Assembly (NCBI GenBank): GCA_001600495.1 | Contig: BCKE01000022.1 | Span: 324,682-388,681 of the forward strand | Length of the DNA stretch: 64,000 nt | Reading direction: 5' to 3' | DNA from: Pilasporangium apinafurcum | Lineage: Eukaryota; Oomycota; Peronosporomycetes; Pythiales; Pythiaceae | Part shown: piece by piece, positions 21,438 to 31,839 of the stretch | Position numbering within the stretch: position 1 is the stretch's first letter | How the letters are laid out: each line of letters opens with the position of its first letter | The notes under the pieces: model-generated | The model's database searches: none | The model's input: the letters and a program-made list of their open reading frames with translations, nothing else | Told to the model about the DNA's origin: nothing | Made by a program: the position numbers and the translations under genes

Positions 21438-22085
21438 TCATTCTTCCAAACAAAATGCCGCCATCGGATCTTGAAATAGATACCCCACGTCTTTGGCAAC
21501 ATTATCAGCCACACATTCCCCACAAAGCAGCTCCACAAGCTTCAAGCTGAATTTTATGCTTGTACCTAGACCGGCACTGGTGATAATTCGTCCATTGACC
21601 ACGACATCTTTCTCGACGTATTCTAGCGACATATATTTCTTGGTGGACGGATGGCCAGTCGCTGGGCGCTCAAGTAAGCCGTGCGCTTTCAAGATCATCC
21701 CTGGAGCATTCGAGGACGCGGCGATCCACAATCCACTCTCTTTCTGTCGGTGCAGCATCTTCGTCAACAACATACAATCACGTAATTGGCTCGCACTGCT
21801 TCCACCCGGTAATACGAGCAGATCATACATGCTGTAGCTACAATCCTCGATCGATTGCTCAGCCTTAATTTTCAGCCCAAAATTGCCTTCGATGACATTC
21901 AATCTCTTTCGTCCCACACTAGCAAGGATGACGTGGATCCCGCCGCGCGTGAGGATGTCGGAGAGCGTCAAGACTTCCATGTCTTCACTGCCATCAGCAA
22001 CGACAATCAGCGCGCGTGGCTTCACACCTGGCAACGGCAAGAACGAAGATTCCAGTGCACTGCTCATGAGACGACTCGCAGCCAT
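21438..22085 (-). CDS. DJ-1/PfpI-family protein, nucleophile Cys replaced by Ser
   Basis: Single-exon protein of 215 residues with the DJ-1 fold: RALIVVADGSEDMEVLTLSD (conserved Glu), YDLLVLPGGSSASQLRD, GLWIAASSNAPGMILKAHGL and GLGTSIKFSLKLVELLCG. At the nucleophile elbow, where DJ-1 has A-x-C-A-x-P, this copy has AASSNAP, so the catalytic Cys is a Ser. The protein is otherwise well conserved with no stops. It lies divergently, about 150 bp from a second family member, and a third with the Cys intact is at 54.4 kb. Chaperone, structural or non-glyoxalase roles are possible; none is shown. Confidence 0.9.
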   Translation of the reverse strand: MAASRLMSSALESSFLPLPGVKPRALIVVADGSEDMEVLTLSDILTRGGIHVILASVGRKRLNVIEGNFGLKIKAEQSIEDCSYSMYDLLVLPGGSSASQLRDCMLLTKMLHRQKESGLWIAASSNAPGMILKAHGLLERPATGHPSTKKYMSLEYVEKDVVVNGRIITSAGLGTSIKFSLKLVELLCGECVADNVAKDVGYLFQDPMAAFCLEE

Positions 22086-22236
22086 GTATTTCTACTACAG
22101 AGGATTGACTTCTTCTTCCCGATGGGTTTGGATCCTCCCGTTGGATGGGACAGGGTACTCTAACTGTCACGATTCTTCTGTGCTTAGTCAGGAAGTATTA
22201 CGATCAAAGGCAAACGAATCGATTGTGTTTCTCGTG

Positions 22237-22902
22237 ATGGAGGCGATCATTCACTCGCTCGTGGATATGGTAAGCCCCAAACCCACCGCTCTCATCCCCG
22301 TGGTAAGTGAACACTTTTTAAGCAGTTGTCTCGTTATCGGTGGATATAGACAAAAATGGCTCTTATGTACATAGGCAGATGGATGTGAAGACATTGAAAC
22401 GGCAGTATTAGCCGACATCCTCATGCGCGGAGGTGTGCTCGTCACAGTCGCTACAGTTCACTGCGGCCCCAGTCGCATGGTGACGCTGCAACAGGGCAGC
22501 TGCATCGAAGCGAACAAACCTATAGAGTATTGCACCAACGAACTCTACGACGTAATTGTCATCCCTGGTGGACCGGGTGCAAAAGTCCTGGGTGCCTGCC
22601 ATATTCTGCTGATGATGTTACAACAACAGAAAGCAGCAGGAAAGTTGTATGGCGCCATTGGCACAGCTCCTGTGGACGTACTCTTCTCACATGCAGGTTT
22701 GATCAGTGGTGAGATGACCTGTTCTCCTTTGGTAAGAGATGAGGTGGAGACACTCTATGTGGATAACGATGTCGTGGTCACGGACAATTGCATCACAAGC
22801 CAATCACCAGGGACGGCTGTTGCTATGGCTTTAAAGATAGTGGAACTCTTGCGCGGTGAAAGCATGGCAAACAAGCTCCGGAAAGCCGTTGTGGTGTCGT
22901 AG
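22237..22902 (+). CDS. DJ-1/PfpI-family protein, nucleophile Cys replaced by Gly
   Basis: Two exons joined at ALIPV|ADGCEDIETAV across an intron of about 75 bp (22303-22376), about 197 residues. The DJ-1 fold is clear: ADGCEDIE, ADILMRGGVLVTVATV, YDVIVIPGGPGAKVLG, then LYGAIGTAPVDVLFSHAGL, then ITSQSPGTAVAMALKIVELL. The elbow reads GAIGTAP where the intact paralogue has GAICAAP, so the catalytic Cys is Gly. The intron lies at the same place as the first intron of the 54.4-kb gene, supporting recent common descent. The ATG at 22237 is the likely start; the upstream open frame overlaps the leader of the neighbour. Confidence 0.88.
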
Positions 22903-23049
22903 GGGTAGCTGATTGGAGTGTGGGTAGTAGTATGCAATTGATAAGAGCATGTCTTCCCTTGGTTCTCGGTGCTCCATATTTTTTGTCAAGGAAGGATCAT
23001 GTGGGATACGCATTTCGACTAGAAAATTTGTGATGACTCGATAAAGTAT

Positions 23050-23400
23050 CCACTTGAATCCACCTCAAGAGATCATGCGTGTTATCAAAGCACCAGTAAT
23101 TCAGCGACGATCTCCTGGTTTTTCTTTCGGTTCGACTTGACTACCAAAAGCTATCTAAGACTAGACAACTGAGGAGTAGATGCTCATTCTTGAGAAAGAT
23201 GTTTCTAGCAGCGTTGACACTTCTGTCAAGGACAAATTTGCAGTGAAGATACTTCAAGATTTTCTGGTGCTTCATCGTATGATTGATTCTCGTATACTTA
23301 ACGTCATATCATGAGGGTCGTATACCGTGATGAAGCTTCGGACCCCGGAATCGATTGCGCACATTCGAATAGAATTTGTTTACTGGAATTTTTTCAGCAC
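23050..23400 (-). mobile_element. Fanzor1-like C-terminal remnant
   Basis: The minus strand reads CKFVLDRSVNAARNIFLKNEHLLLS, which matches the RuvC-III/end region of the Fanzor1 copies at 4.7 and 54.1 kb (DRDINAAKNIFLKNERLLVG). The adjoining 3' sequence (ACCTCAAGAGATCATGCGTGTTATCAAAGC) resembles the sequence at the same side of the 57.9-kb remnant (ACCTCATGAGATGATATGCG and TTATCAAAGCATGAG), marking a shared element end. No longer reading frame survives. It lies directly before the Fanzor2 element. Confidence 0.65.
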
Positions 23401-23599
23401 TGGAACACAGACAACCGATTTAAAATCATACAACCACGTTCTGTGCTCGATAGTGCTCCAACATTAATCAGATCTTGAAAATTCCACTCTCTAATGGTTT
23501 CAAAAGGGATATCATGTATCCCTTTAACATTGGCAGAGGATACATACTTGGTCATGCTGTTCGGCTGAAAGAGAGTACCCTTACACATTTTTTGCACGA

Positions 23600-23660
23600 T
23601 TAACCTTTATTCCCCAGTTGTACAACGCGTTGTAGAAATGATGTGGGAAATAAAGATTAA
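23600..23660. repeat. Terminal palindrome of Fanzor2 element, copy 1
   Basis: Imperfect inverted repeat: outer arms TTAACCTTTATTCCCCA and its near-complement TGGGAAATAAAGATTAA, inner perfect core TACAACGCGTTGTA. It matches the design of the two palindromes at the ends of copy 2. Confidence 0.75.
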
Positions 23661-23923
23661 AACTAAGATTGCCTTGAGAGTAGGCTTTAGGATTCATTAG
23701 ATGGAGAGACTCCTTGGTACCTCTTGCTGCGTGTGCAATCATCTTGAAAGACCATGTTGATGATCAATCGCGTTTCCAGAAAAATGAAATTATACACCTT
23801 GGGTGGGGAAAAAAGATATATGGAGTTGGAAAAATCAACTCTTGAATGAATCGTTTCAGGCTTCTCAATAGCGAAGCGTATTGAATTCAAGTATTTACTA
23901 CCTCACATCCTAGCAGCCATCCA

Positions 23924-25042
23924 TTGAGTGTTGCTTCAACACCATTTGCCAAGATAGAAAGAACTGCAGCTTTGAGAAACAGCATAATCAAAAAAGCAAA
24001 CCAACTACGAGATGTTATTGTTTTTGAACGTTGTGATAAAATGGTATCAACGAACGACGGTATTGGAGAAAAGACCATTAAAAAGCGGAGAGCCCGTCCG
24101 GATTTTGCGGAACGGAAAGTTCGACAAAAGCAAATAGTCTACATCACTGTGAAGACTGGATGGAGAAAGTTTTGCAAAGACAAAAGAATAGCAAAAAAGA
24201 TTGATGAGGCTGTGCGACTTTGTTCAAGAATAGCATGTGAGGCATCTATGCTGGCATCCGTCCATGTTCTGCGATTATTGGAAACTGGTGAAGAACTTCC
24301 TCCATTGGATAATGACTTTTTCAATCGATGCACATCTGCAATAGCCAACTTGGTCGACAGCGGAAAGATTCATTCTGACTTGGAGACCAGTCGGAATATT
24401 TACATGGCCCAGCACCCTTCAGTTTATGAACTGACAGAGAAGAAATCCTATATGACTCAGATATTGGTTATGATCGCTCAATAAGCAAGACAGAATTTTC
24501 AAGTCAGCAACCGATTAACGTTCAACTCCCGGTTGTGTAAGTGGATACGCTTGTAGATACGTCTTCACAACAGTGACTATTTTGAAAAGCACCAAGACAA
24601 GATAATCAAGAGTGCTGTTTCACTGCTGGTCCGTGCAAGCACTCAAACTCAGTATAGTTTATTCGGCCAGATGCTCGCGTATGGAAACGCAAGTTTCACA
24701 AGCTCAGCTAAAGGCAACATTGCTGTTCCTACAACGACCCTACGGAAGAAAATTGGTTTTAGGCGTCGTGTTGGTGATGTGAACGAGTTCAGGACAAGCA
24801 AGCTGTGTTGTCCTTGTCAGAAGAAGATGAAGGGGTTCGTCCTTGATGGAAAAACTGTCGGTGACGGTCTTTATGGTGTGCGACACTGCAAAAATAGTGA
24901 ATGTCATCGCACATTGTAGGACCGTGACATCAACACCGCAATCAAGATTTTGAGACTATTCATCGACGAAGTGAAGAAAAAGAGGGGACTCGAGGCTTTC
25001 ACGAATAAAAAGAGTAAATTGGTACTCGAAATCAAAAATTGA
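23924..25042 (+). pseudogene. Fanzor2-like RNA-guided nuclease, broken
   Basis: Eukaryotic TnpB-like nuclease remains. The first part (23924-24484) is a basic helical region with LCSRIACEASMLASVHVLRL, typical of the Fanzor recognition lobe. The second part (24671 on) has FGQMLAYGNASFTSS, then VNEFRTSKLCCPCQKKM with the first zinc-ribbon Cys pair, CKNSECHRTL with the second, and DRDINTAIKIL, the RuvC-III Asp. The Glu of NEFRTSK sits where Fanzors are reported to carry their relocated catalytic Glu. A TAG interrupts between HRTL and DRDIN, where relatives usually have Trp, and the 24485-24670 link is not open in one frame. The same stop occurs in copy 2, so duplication followed inactivation or the stop is read through or spliced. 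Confidence 0.8.
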
Positions 25043-25342
25043 GGTGATAAACGATCTCACTGCTATGATTCCGGAAATGGATGAGTGTAACTATTTTCCC
25101 CAAGTTAGAGATCAACGTCATCAAAAGTGAATCTTGACGATAGTTACTATTGGCACTTCCTCAACATTGACAGTACTTAATCAAAATATATTATTACTAT
25201 TATAAAATACTTGATGTCAACTTATTCGAGATTATGTCGACGCGAAGAACATTAGAATCACTGTTTACACGTCATGCATATTGTTTCTTGCTCTGTTTTG
25301 ACAACCGCCACTTTGATCCAAGCAGCAAGAAGAAATCGATCG

Positions 25343-25873
25343 ATGGCGGTCGATGTAGAGGTGCTGGCGCAGATCGCTGCCACGGGGCTCGCAGGCATGT
25401 TTGCCGGTGCGGCTCTGTACATCTCCGGCGCTCAACAGCCAGCGCTGCTGGAGACAGATGAGCTGGCGTTTCAGGCACCGTTTTTTCGACGGATGTACTT
25501 CTATGCGGCCCGGCTTCAAGCTCCAATGGCGGTCGGTAGTGGCGTGAGTGCAGTTGTCGTGTATGTCCTTCAGCGAGATCATCTGAATGGTCAAACCGTG
25601 CCGCGTTTATGGCTTGTGAGTGGTTGTATCATGATCTCAATTGTGCCGTACACCGTTGTAAAGATGCTGGCGTTGAATTCGAAGCTTGTGGATACCAAGC
25701 TTTGTCGCAAATATGGCAGCGTTTGGATGCAAGCGATGTTGAAACGATGGGGAAAGCTGCATGCTGTTCGCACAGGAGCGAGTATGCTCGCATTTGGAGG
25801 CATGATTGTGGCTATGGCCTGCTCTGGTATGCAACAACGAAGAGCTCCAATACACATGAGCTGCACTCGGTAA
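25343..25873 (+). CDS. DUF1772 (anthrone oxygenase-like) membrane protein, copy 1
   Basis: Small membrane protein of 176 residues in one exon, with four hydrophobic spans. Family marks are GMFAGAALYISGAQQPALLE, FFRRMYFYAARLQAPMA, SIVPYTVVKMLALNSKL and LKRWGKLHAVRTGASMLAF. The DUF1772 family includes fungal anthrone oxygenases and many uncharacterised proteins; no reaction can be assigned here. The start at 25343 (MAVDVEVL) is chosen because it aligns with the start of the paralogue at 36.9-37.5 kb (MQINAEAL). Both paralogues sit beside a copy of the same Fanzor2 element, but in a different order, so this is not one duplicated block. Confidence 0.85.
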   Translation: MAVDVEVLAQIAATGLAGMFAGAALYISGAQQPALLETDELAFQAPFFRRMYFYAARLQAPMAVGSGVSAVVVYVLQRDHLNGQTVPRLWLVSGCIMISIVPYTVVKMLALNSKLVDTKLCRKYGSVWMQAMLKRWGKLHAVRTGASMLAFGGMIVAMACSGMQQRRAPIHMSCTR

Positions 25874-26024
25874 TGTCAACACAATGGGGTGGAGACGGAT
25901 TATTCTATTGGTTGTGTTGTTTGTTGGTAGAAGTAATGCGGTTGAGAAACTATTTAACGAGTCCTAATACACTCACTGATCGATCAGCATCTCATCGTTG
26001 CTACCACCACATGTGCGCGATGGA

Positions 26025-26165
26025 TTAATTGGCAAGAGATATGTATCATTGGCTGAAAATAAGCATTTTGGATGATATTTATTGGATAAAAACAAACTTT
26101 TTTGGTATTTTAACCAATATCGACACGTTCATGTATAGCTCTGTTAACCATTGGCTAAAAATTCA
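26025..26165. promoter_or_regulatory. CCAAT-box cluster
   Basis: Five CCAAT-type pentamers in about 130 bp: AATTGGC at 26027, CATTGGCTGAAAAT near 26048, TATTGGATAAAA near 26081, ACCAAT near 26113 and CCATTGGCTAAAAA near 26149. It lies about 200 bp before the next gene. Single ATTGGCTAAAA words also occur upstream of PP2C and of the transferase gene at 53.0 kb, so this may be a general promoter element of the host. Confidence 0.45.
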
Positions 26166-26348
26166 TGAACAACTGGTGCAACTTCAAGACAACCGAGAAA
26201 GGACAAACACTAATGGGAAAATGCGTATCATTACATGTCTGCGTTGCTGGTGGTCTTTTCATTCCCAAAAAGCCATCATTGAAGCAACAAGAGAAGAAGA
26301 CCGACCAGCAACGGCCAGAAACAAAGAAACGAATGAGCAGCTACGAGC

Positions 26349-27755
26349 ATGGTACGTTCCTTTTCTCGACTGCTTTTTTTCTGTTTAAATTCCGTAGCTT
26401 GTCAGTGTTTTCCTCATCGTCTTTTCTCCTTCACATGACCGCAGTGGCTCCTGCAAATTTTCTTCCAGTTGCGAACACTCCTTCAAGATCTCAAACAGTG
26501 GCTTCGACGCACCGTACCGACCAAGCTCTGGAAAACAAAAGAAGCCTTTAAAACAGCAACCATTGACTACTATCAAACGCTCATCGTCAAGTCCACAATG
26601 CTGAACTATAACGAATTCATTGTTCAATTGCCGTCTGTGGTGCCTGAAATACTCATGCCAACAACAGTCGAGTGGATCATTGACGAGGAAGAGCCACAAC
26701 AAGAGCCACAAGAAGAGGAAAACCAGCAAGAAGAAGAGCAATCTCCAAGCCGAGGCGGTCTCCGTAATTTACAGGAAGTCTGTCGAAGCTACATGGACCG
26801 TATTGATCATCTCGAGCACATAAATCGCATGATTGTGGCGCATGTCGAAGAGCTGGAGTTGGAGCTTCAGGATTCACGCAATGAATTGTTCCAAGCCCAT
26901 CAGCAAATAGCGCGTATTCAGGAGGTCGAAGCGATTCGCTCGCAGCGACGACGGATGCGTCGATATCAGCACATCGTGCACGTGGATCCATTTGAATCCA
27001 TATCTATGGCGCCAACTCTTTCAGAATCGCATTTTTTACCCACAACGTCTGGACCGGAAAGCGTTTTTGAAGCAGAAGAAGTTCGAACTACAGAAATGGC
27101 GCTGATGCACGTGGAAGATGCTTTGATTGATTACCAAAATGTTCAAGCTGATCAATCGGGCCATCATTTCCCAATTGATGACAATTCGGAATTGTTAGCA
27201 GATCCAGTAGCAAGTCCATTGGGAGAATACGACAGTTCATATTTTTCATTCACTTCATCTGCATCTGACTTATCTCGTGGAGACAGTGAAAGCGATGGTA
27301 TCAGCTACCAGCAACTGACTCAGATGAACGACGCGAACGACGATGGCAACTTTCATCGACGAGCGCTTCGCCAACTTGCGCAAGAACGAGAACATCGTAA
27401 GGCTCAGCGTAATGCTCAACATCGTCTTTCATCCAATCTCACAACTACTGGAGAAGCTCCTGTGCTCAATATAGACGCTCACAATGAACCAAGTGTAGAA
27501 TTTCATCGCAGTGAAGAAGAGCAGGATCGAAACGAGTCTGGAATCGATGTATCACGACCAAGTGAGCCATTGAATTATCGCCAACTTGTGCAAATTCGAA
27601 ACGATCTTTCGCTTGAGTCAGGTGAGAGTTGGTACAAGGCCGCACTTTATCGTCTCGCGCAAGAGCGCCAAAAGCGTCGAGCAATTTGCAACACCACGTA
27701 TAGTCCGACCACGTCATGTGCCTCGACTCTCAGTTGTGTATTTTACGATGAGTAG
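26349..27755 (+). CDS. Unknown coiled-coil protein with two internal repeats
   Basis: Not recognised. The long frame (26469-27755) has no ATG at its beginning, but an upstream ATG at 26349-26351 lies exactly before a GTACGT donor. Splicing to the TTCTTCCAG acceptor at 26468 gives MLRTLLQDLKQWLRR in frame, so I propose a start codon at the very end of exon 1 (about 430 residues in all). Residues 80-160 form a Gln/Glu-rich coiled coil (VEELELELQDSRNELFQAHQ). Further on are two copies of a repeat of about 38 residues: SYQQLTQMNDAN...RRALRQLAQEREHRKAQRN and NYRQLVQIRNDL...KAALYRLAQERQKRRAICN. No catalytic motif or membrane span is visible. Confidence 0.68.
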
Positions 27756-28414
27756 TAGAGTTAACAACCTGTCAGCACAAGTAAACATTCACGTATTACT
27801 CGTCAATGATCAGATCACCATGTAGGCAAACAACAGTAGTAATTGAAAGATATATACCTTGAGACTGAGGTCTTTGTCGTCACATGCCATGCGTGATCAA
27901 AATCTTATCCAAGAATAGATTCGGCTAGTTAACACACAGTGGCAATCTTCATTTTCGCCAAGACATTGCACAGTCATGTTGCAATTCTTGGAGATGGTTG
28001 TTGATAAGTAACACAGACGTGATGTAATGATAAAGAACTTCAAAACATCATATATTCCACAGGAGGTAAACAGCTTTAATATCCATCCGCTCGTCTGCGA
28101 GAGCTTCGCCAGAAGCGAATGCAGAAGTGTGTGGATATACATCAGTGCATAATGGAAACCCAACGTTGAAATGGAGAAGTAACAGTATGAGTTAGCGAGA
28201 TCTACAAGACCATGTCGGATCAACGACATACAATTGCCACGATACACCAAATGCGCTGATCTTCATACACATCTGATGTTTAGAATATTGCCTTGCATTC
28301 ATCAAGAAAGAGGAGTGTGGGTTCGTAAAAGTTAAAAGGCTGAACTTTTGGTGACGACGTACCGCTTCTAGGTGATCTGCCAGCGGCTAACGACAAAACT
28401 CACGTATCACGATT
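27756..28414. other. Intergenic region, no gene seen
   Basis: A minus-strand open frame at 27897-28250 (117 codons, Leu/Ser/Tyr-rich) matches nothing I know and is rich in codons unlike neighbouring genes. I treat it as chance. No repeat or element motif is seen. Confidence 0.4.
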
Positions 28415-30565
28415 CTACCATGTTTTCTCGCAGATGATCATGTCATAACATTGTTTTTCGAGTTCTTCATTCCTCTGACTGATTGCCACAATGTCATCTC
28501 GTGCACATCGTAATAAATGTACCACATATTGGTATCTTTCGTCCATCTCCTGCTTCTCGAGTAGGAAATCTTGCTTTAATGCTTCAACCATTGACATGAG
28601 CTTCGTTTTTACTTCCCTTTTCCACTCGGAATGTTGAATACTCATTTCATGCATTTGCTGTTGGAACATCAAAGCTTTTGAACGCTGATTCTCCACTTCA
28701 TCGGCTAATTTCTTCTCTTTATCAGCCGTTTCAGCAAGTGCCAGTTGAAGACGTTGTTTGTCTTCTTCTGCCAGTTGCTGAAAATGACGACGCTCTTCGT
28801 CAAGTGCTGTCTGAAGGTAAATAGCCCGCTCCTGCTTCATTTTTTCACGTTCATCATCTTGTATAGCCTTTCGAAGCTTCTCGTCTTCCTCTAATAGAGC
28901 ACTCTTTGCTGCCACCTCTGCTTCTTCCTCGACCAATTTCTCTTCACAGATTCTGAGCTCTTCTTTAAGTCGCGCAAGATCGTCTCGATCGGCTACGACA
29001 AGCGCTTTACTGGCCTCGATTTCATCAATTATTTGCTGCTTTTCTGGTGCTGAAATTGTCTTTCGCTGTTGGAATTTTTCTACATCAGCCTGCAGCTTGT
29101 TCTTGTTTTGAGCATAGCTTTGTCGTCTAAGACGCATTTCTTTTGATATTTGTAGTTTAGACTGTTGCAGAGTTTTGATTTTCTTCATAATGTCCATTTT
29201 TTCTTGTTTCACAGTCAGCATATAACCGAGAATTTTCTTCTCGTTGTTGAGACTATTCAGCCGTTCTTGCTCATACAACTCAGTGAGTCTCTCTTTTTCT
29301 TCCCACGACTGCTGCTTCGCGCGCTCCAGATTGGCAATGGTTTCTTCCATTCGTCCCATCATGTCATTATTATTCGAGGAAGAAGATGAAGAAGAGGCAG
29401 ATGTAGGTCGAATCATTTGCCGAAGCTTTTCAATTTCCTCTCGTAACTCACGAATAATCTTCTCGTTAATGTCTTCATTCTTCTTTGTTGCATTCTTAAT
29501 CGATTTTGCTCGGTTAGCATACAACAGAGTGCTCAAACTCTCGTCAAAATTATAATCGGCAGGTGAGATCGCAGCGATCATTACAGTCAGGGAATTCCCA
29601 CCGAGTGATTCCTGTAACAACCGCGTTAACTTAGAATCTCGATAGGGTACGTGTGCTGATTTCCCACCACCACTTTTCTTCGTTTTGTCGGCAGATGCCA
29701 GCATATTAATCACATTCCCCAACGCACTGAGACTTTTATTGATCGCCGCACCTTCCTTGAGTCGATCACCTGTAGCACCAGTCTTGGATGCTCTCTCGGA
29801 GCCAGCGAGATCCACTAAGTTAATCTTCGCATTCATGCATGTTTCCTTCTGAATGCCTCCAATAAGTTGTGTCTTCTTGGATGAGATCTTAATGGTAAAA
29901 CAGCTGTGAGATCTAGAACTACGTTCATTCATCTGTGTTGCTGCCACTTGTCGAACTTTATTTCCCTGCTCCAATAACCGCGTCACATCGCCAGGTTCCT
30001 TCACAATAAGCTCTGCTAGTTGTTCGACGTAGATCCCCATATCAGGATGTTCACGAATTTTCAACACTTTATCTGACGGATTTAGCAAATCTTTGATAAC
30101 TTCATTATAGATTTCTAGAAATGAGACCGTGACGAGAAATCGTAGATTTGGATCCACTTGTTGAGCGTCGTTTACTCGCTTGAACAGATCTTCATTCATC
30201 AATGGAATGATTCCGTGGTCACTTCCTGATCCCATCATTGTGTGCGTCTTGCCTGACCCTGTTTGCCCGTAGGCAAAAATGGTTCCGTTGTAGCCCTGCA
30301 GCGCTTGGTCTATCAGCGGTCGAGCAATGTCATCATACACCTGTGCCTGTGTACACTCTGTGTAATAAGCAAAATCGAACGTAAATTGCTTGGTACCTCC
30401 GGCATCAGCTTGTGTTTGTATGCTATTTTCTTCCGCGGCGACTGGTTGGATCACAACAGTGTTCCCGTTCAGCACGCGAACAATCTCTTTAGCCCCCATC
30501 TGCGACTCTCGGGAACTCATCGGACGGCAACGTACAGCGACTTTCACGTTTACATCTGTCGACAT
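28415..30565 (-). CDS. Kinesin-2-like motor protein (KIF3-type)
   Basis: Plus-end microtubule motor, 716 residues in one exon. The motor head is N-terminal: NVKVAVRCRPMSS, P-loop IFAYGQTGSGKTHTMMG, NERSSRSHSCFTI (switch I), NLVDLAGSERASKTGA (switch II), LTRLLQESLGGNSLTVMIA, LSTLLYANRAKSIKN. The neck is followed by a Ser/Asn patch and about 330 residues of coiled coil. The overall plan and the FDFAYYTECTQAQVYDD stretch fit KIF3/FLA8-type kinesin-2, the heterotrimeric motor for intraflagellar transport, but the C-terminal globular tail is short, so family assignment is less certain than kinesin itself. The first ATG is at 30565. Confidence 0.9.
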   Translation of the reverse strand: MSTDVNVKVAVRCRPMSSRESQMGAKEIVRVLNGNTVVIQPVAAEENSIQTQADAGGTKQFTFDFAYYTECTQAQVYDDIARPLIDQALQGYNGTIFAYGQTGSGKTHTMMGSGSDHGIIPLMNEDLFKRVNDAQQVDPNLRFLVTVSFLEIYNEVIKDLLNPSDKVLKIREHPDMGIYVEQLAELIVKEPGDVTRLLEQGNKVRQVAATQMNERSSRSHSCFTIKISSKKTQLIGGIQKETCMNAKINLVDLAGSERASKTGATGDRLKEGAAINKSLSALGNVINMLASADKTKKSGGGKSAHVPYRDSKLTRLLQESLGGNSLTVMIAAISPADYNFDESLSTLLYANRAKSIKNATKKNEDINEKIIRELREEIEKLRQMIRPTSASSSSSSSNNNDMMGRMEETIANLERAKQQSWEEKERLTELYEQERLNSLNNEKKILGYMLTVKQEKMDIMKKIKTLQQSKLQISKEMRLRRQSYAQNKNKLQADVEKFQQRKTISAPEKQQIIDEIEASKALVVADRDDLARLKEELRICEEKLVEEEAEVAAKSALLEEDEKLRKAIQDDEREKMKQERAIYLQTALDEERRHFQQLAEEDKQRLQLALAETADKEKKLADEVENQRSKALMFQQQMHEMSIQHSEWKREVKTKLMSMVEALKQDFLLEKQEMDERYQYVVHLLRCARDDIVAISQRNEELEKQCYDMIICEKTW

Positions 30566-30778
30566 TGTCTCGCACACGCTTGTACTTACCTGCCTATCTT
30601 TCTTGTGGACTTGTCTGACTATTGGCGCTGCAATTGCAGCACCTGCTCCCTATATGACCATTCAGAATCAGTGAAACCTTCACTATCAAAACAGTGTCCA
30701 CTAATAGACAATCCGTCCACTCAGTCCGAAGACAAAAGAAGATACTATATTGGCTTGCCATCTTTTGTGCTATTTGCA

Positions 30779-31800
30779 TCAGTTCTCCTTTGTATGAGGA
30801 TGAACTGTTGATTGCTGCTGCACACCTGCTGATTTCGAATTTATGTTGTTGTTGTTGCTCTTGGCCACCTTGTCAGGCGTAGATGAGTCATCGATGAATG
30901 CACCTCCAAATGGCAACAGCGGTCGAATTTTCTCGTTGAATTGCCATCGCAAACGATCGACAACGCTCTCAACCGAGTCCAATGCTGGACGCACGTCCAG
31001 ATAGACGGACAATGGTCGGCCAGGCTCAGGTTGTCCGGAGTAAAAGTCAATCACGTAGCGTACATCTTTCCCATCGCGATCGACGACCCAATCATGGCGA
31101 TCAAAGGGAAGCACTGACCTGCACAGACGTATAGAAACGACAAATAACAAAACTAAATCACCTTTTACCTATAACATGTTAAATACAATAATCAAATCTT
31201 ACCAGCCAAGCATGTTCATCAAGCGCGCCTTTGGACTGTACTCCGTCGGTTTTCCCATGAAGCGCTTCAGTTTTGGTGGTTCGTGCGATCTGAACACATG
31301 CATCCATACCGATCAGGAAATTTCATGTTGTACATGCACTCATTGACCAATAAACGTAAAAGAACATACGGATGAAAGCGCTCCCACTTCAACACTTCAC
31401 GCCAGCTTTGCTCATTGACCGTGTTATGAATCGCTACAATCGTCTTCATCTCTTCGGCCTGTGGTGCCCATCCTTTACGCTCCATGGCTTTAAAGTACAT
31501 CTCCTCCGACGGATATTCCCAGTTCTTCGAATTATCGCTCTGGTGATCAGGCGTGTACTCGTTAGTCTTGGGGATGGACGACACCACACGGTGCTTGGAC
31601 AAGCGCGACGCAATGGTTGAGGAATCAGTTGAAACTTCCCAGCCGTCGGCGTGGGTTGCCATGTCTCTCATCTGAGTACTAAATCCACAGTTTGCATTCG
31701 CATTCTTATCTTTCTCATTTGCCGCTGGTTGTTTCTTTTCCTTCTGGTTGTGATGCGGACATCCTACTGCCGCCGCTGCGGAATTCACTTCTGCCGTCAT
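30779..31800 (-). CDS. Cytochrome c heme lyase (HCCS)
   Basis: Holocytochrome c synthase of the mitochondrial intermembrane space, which attaches heme to cytochrome c. Three exons: 31800 to about 31375, a middle exon with [20 protein letters not shown] (near 31290-31202), and the last from about 31118. Near the N-terminus a CP motif (VGCPHHNQ) is present, as in other heme lyases. Then follow [37 protein letters not shown], and [25 protein letters not shown], with the His residues involved in heme binding. The C-terminal 30 residues are Asn/Ser/Gln-rich. The start at 31800 is preferred over codons further upstream because it puts the CP motif near residue 13. Confidence 0.92.
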
Positions 31801-31839
31801 GAGCAGTGGTGCGTGTTTCCAAATAGAAACGTGACTGGT

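Larger units (their letters stand above)
23600..25095 (+). mobile_element. Fanzor2-type element, copy 1
   Basis: About 1.5 kb, nearly identical in inverted orientation to 35160-36662. The left end is a palindrome of about 60 bp centred on TACAACGCGTTGTA. Similarity to the second copy stops at GGATGAGTGTA near 25090; beyond that copy 1 has only ACTATTTTCCCCA where copy 2 has the intact second palindrome, so the right end here is decayed or lost. No transposase gene is seen inside, so the element is probably mobilised in trans. It lies between a DJ-1 gene and a DUF1772 gene, both intact. Confidence 0.8.

Noticed and set aside
27897-28250. 117-codon minus-strand frame
   Set aside because: Unusual Leu/Cys/Tyr-rich composition, no known motif, no partner exon; treated as chance.
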